A stretch of DNA of 6,220 nucleotides from a candidate division WWE3 bacterium. Its GTDB lineage: Bacteria > Patescibacteriota > 4484-211 > JAGQKX01. This document shows positions 5,958-6,220 of the stretch, piece after piece. Positions within the stretch are counted from its first letter, which is position 1. Every line of letters begins with the position of its first letter. The notes beneath the pieces were generated by a model. It was not told the origin of the DNA, did not search any database, and saw nothing but the letters and a program-made list of their open reading frames with translations. Both the position numbers and the translations under genes were made by a program. The stretch covers positions 1 through 6,220 of the forward strand of contig JAGQKX010000042.1 in the NCBI GenBank assembly GCA_020429905.1, in the 5' to 3' direction.

Positions 5958-6220
5958 ATGCCAATTCGACAGCCTAATATTCAACAACAACAAGCGATAG
6001 ATTCTACGGCAGCAACTATCTCCGTCATCGCTGGACCCGGTACAGGAAAAACGTTTACATTAACTGAGCGTATTTGCTCACTTATTAACCAAAAGCGGGT
6101 ATCCCCAAAACAGATTTTGGCGATCACTTTTACGAGAAAAGCACGCAACGAGATGGAGACCCGGCTGAGAGCAAAGTCCTCCGATTCGACACCACTACCC
6201 TATGTCATGACCTTGCATGA
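5958..6220 (+). CDS. UvrD/Rep-family superfamily 1 DNA helicase, N-terminal fragment
   Basis: The gene starts at the ATG 3 bases after the endonuclease Q stop and runs off the right edge, so only 87 residues are visible. It has the Q-motif region (NIQQQQAI, 7-14), Walker A AGPGTGKT (25-32), motif Ia ITFTRKARNEM (56-66, normally TFTNKAAxEM) and the beginning of a T-x-H motif (TLH, 85-87, usually TFH). These are the first motifs of a 3'-to-5' SF1A helicase. The domain content beyond this point, such as accessory subdomains or a PD-(D/E)XK nuclease as in AddA/RecB-like proteins, cannot be judged. No Shine-Dalgarno sequence precedes the start, so expression probably depends on coupling to the upstream gene, with which it shares a reading frame. 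The likely role is unwinding DNA from the nick made by endonuclease Q. Confidence 0.88.
   Translation, partial: MPIRQPNIQQQQAIDSTAATISVIAGPGTGKTFTLTERICSLINQKRVSPKQILAITFTRKARNEMETRLRAKSSDSTPLPYVMTLH

Noticed and set aside
5995..6010. Glutamine-codon (CAA) run at the helicase N-terminus as a microsatellite
   Set aside because: It has only four CAA units and lies in the Q-motif region, where glutamine is expected.
1..6220. Recoded UGA (Gracilibacteria/Absconditabacteria code)
   Set aside because: TGA ends the kinase, the first receiver and the reductase at sensible family lengths, so the standard bacterial code applies.
1..6220. CRISPR arrays, tRNA/rRNA genes, insertion sequences, toxin-antitoxin or phage-defence islands
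   Set aside because: No regularly spaced repeats, RNA folds, transposase motifs or terminal repeats were found; nearly all sequence is explained by ordinary genes.

Overview
The window is gene-dense, moderately AT-rich bacterial DNA. It holds eight protein-coding genes, two of them cut by the window edges, and no non-coding stretch longer than about 90 bases. No RNA genes, CRISPR arrays or insertion sequences were seen. The gene content suggests a Patescibacteria/CPR-type genome: a membrane histidine kinase with a SHQLRTP H-box and several stand-alone receivers, an endonuclease Q-like PHP protein directly followed by a UvrD-type helicase, very tight packing, and almost no Shine-Dalgarno sequences. 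This placement is an inference, because no rRNA or other marker is present. TGA ends several genes, so the code is the standard bacterial one and not the UGA=Gly code of Gracilibacteria/Absconditabacteria.

Left edge (1-211, + strand): the C-terminal tail of an ATP-citrate lyase/citryl-CoA lyase-type protein. It converges on the next gene with only 7 bases between them.

Signalling block (219-3114, - strand, transcribed right to left): a single-domain response regulator, a membrane-anchored two-PAS histidine kinase, then two more single-domain response regulators. The kinase overlaps or abuts the gene behind it, and the last two regulators are 10-16 bases apart, so they look like one transcript. 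None of the three receivers has an output domain, so the phosphate must be passed on through protein contacts or a phosphorelay elsewhere. The last two receivers are recognisable paralogues, probably from a tandem duplication.

Redox/methyltransferase pair (3201-4593, - strand): a class I SAM methyltransferase, then 13 bases later a flavin- and NAD(P)H-binding reductase module with a ferric-reductase/NADPH-oxidase-like YPFT flavin motif. A weak terminator-like hairpin separates the pair from the signalling block.

Divergent control region (4594-4658): 65 bases with a perfect TATAAT on each strand, each only 6-8 bases before its start codon, so both transcripts are predicted to be leaderless or nearly so. 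Between them, where both -35 boxes should be, lies a perfect inverted repeat TGATTTC-N7-GAAATCA. This is the strongest regulatory signal in the window and links the methyltransferase/reductase pair to the repair genes on the other side.

Repair pair (4659 to right edge, + strand): an endonuclease Q-like PHP/zinc-ribbon nuclease for deaminated DNA, followed by the N-terminus of a UvrD/Rep-family helicase. They lie in the same reading frame, separated only by TAA ATA, and the nuclease ends in QPSLF, which resembles a sliding-clamp-binding peptide. The arrangement suggests a nick-and-unwind repair module tethered to the clamp.
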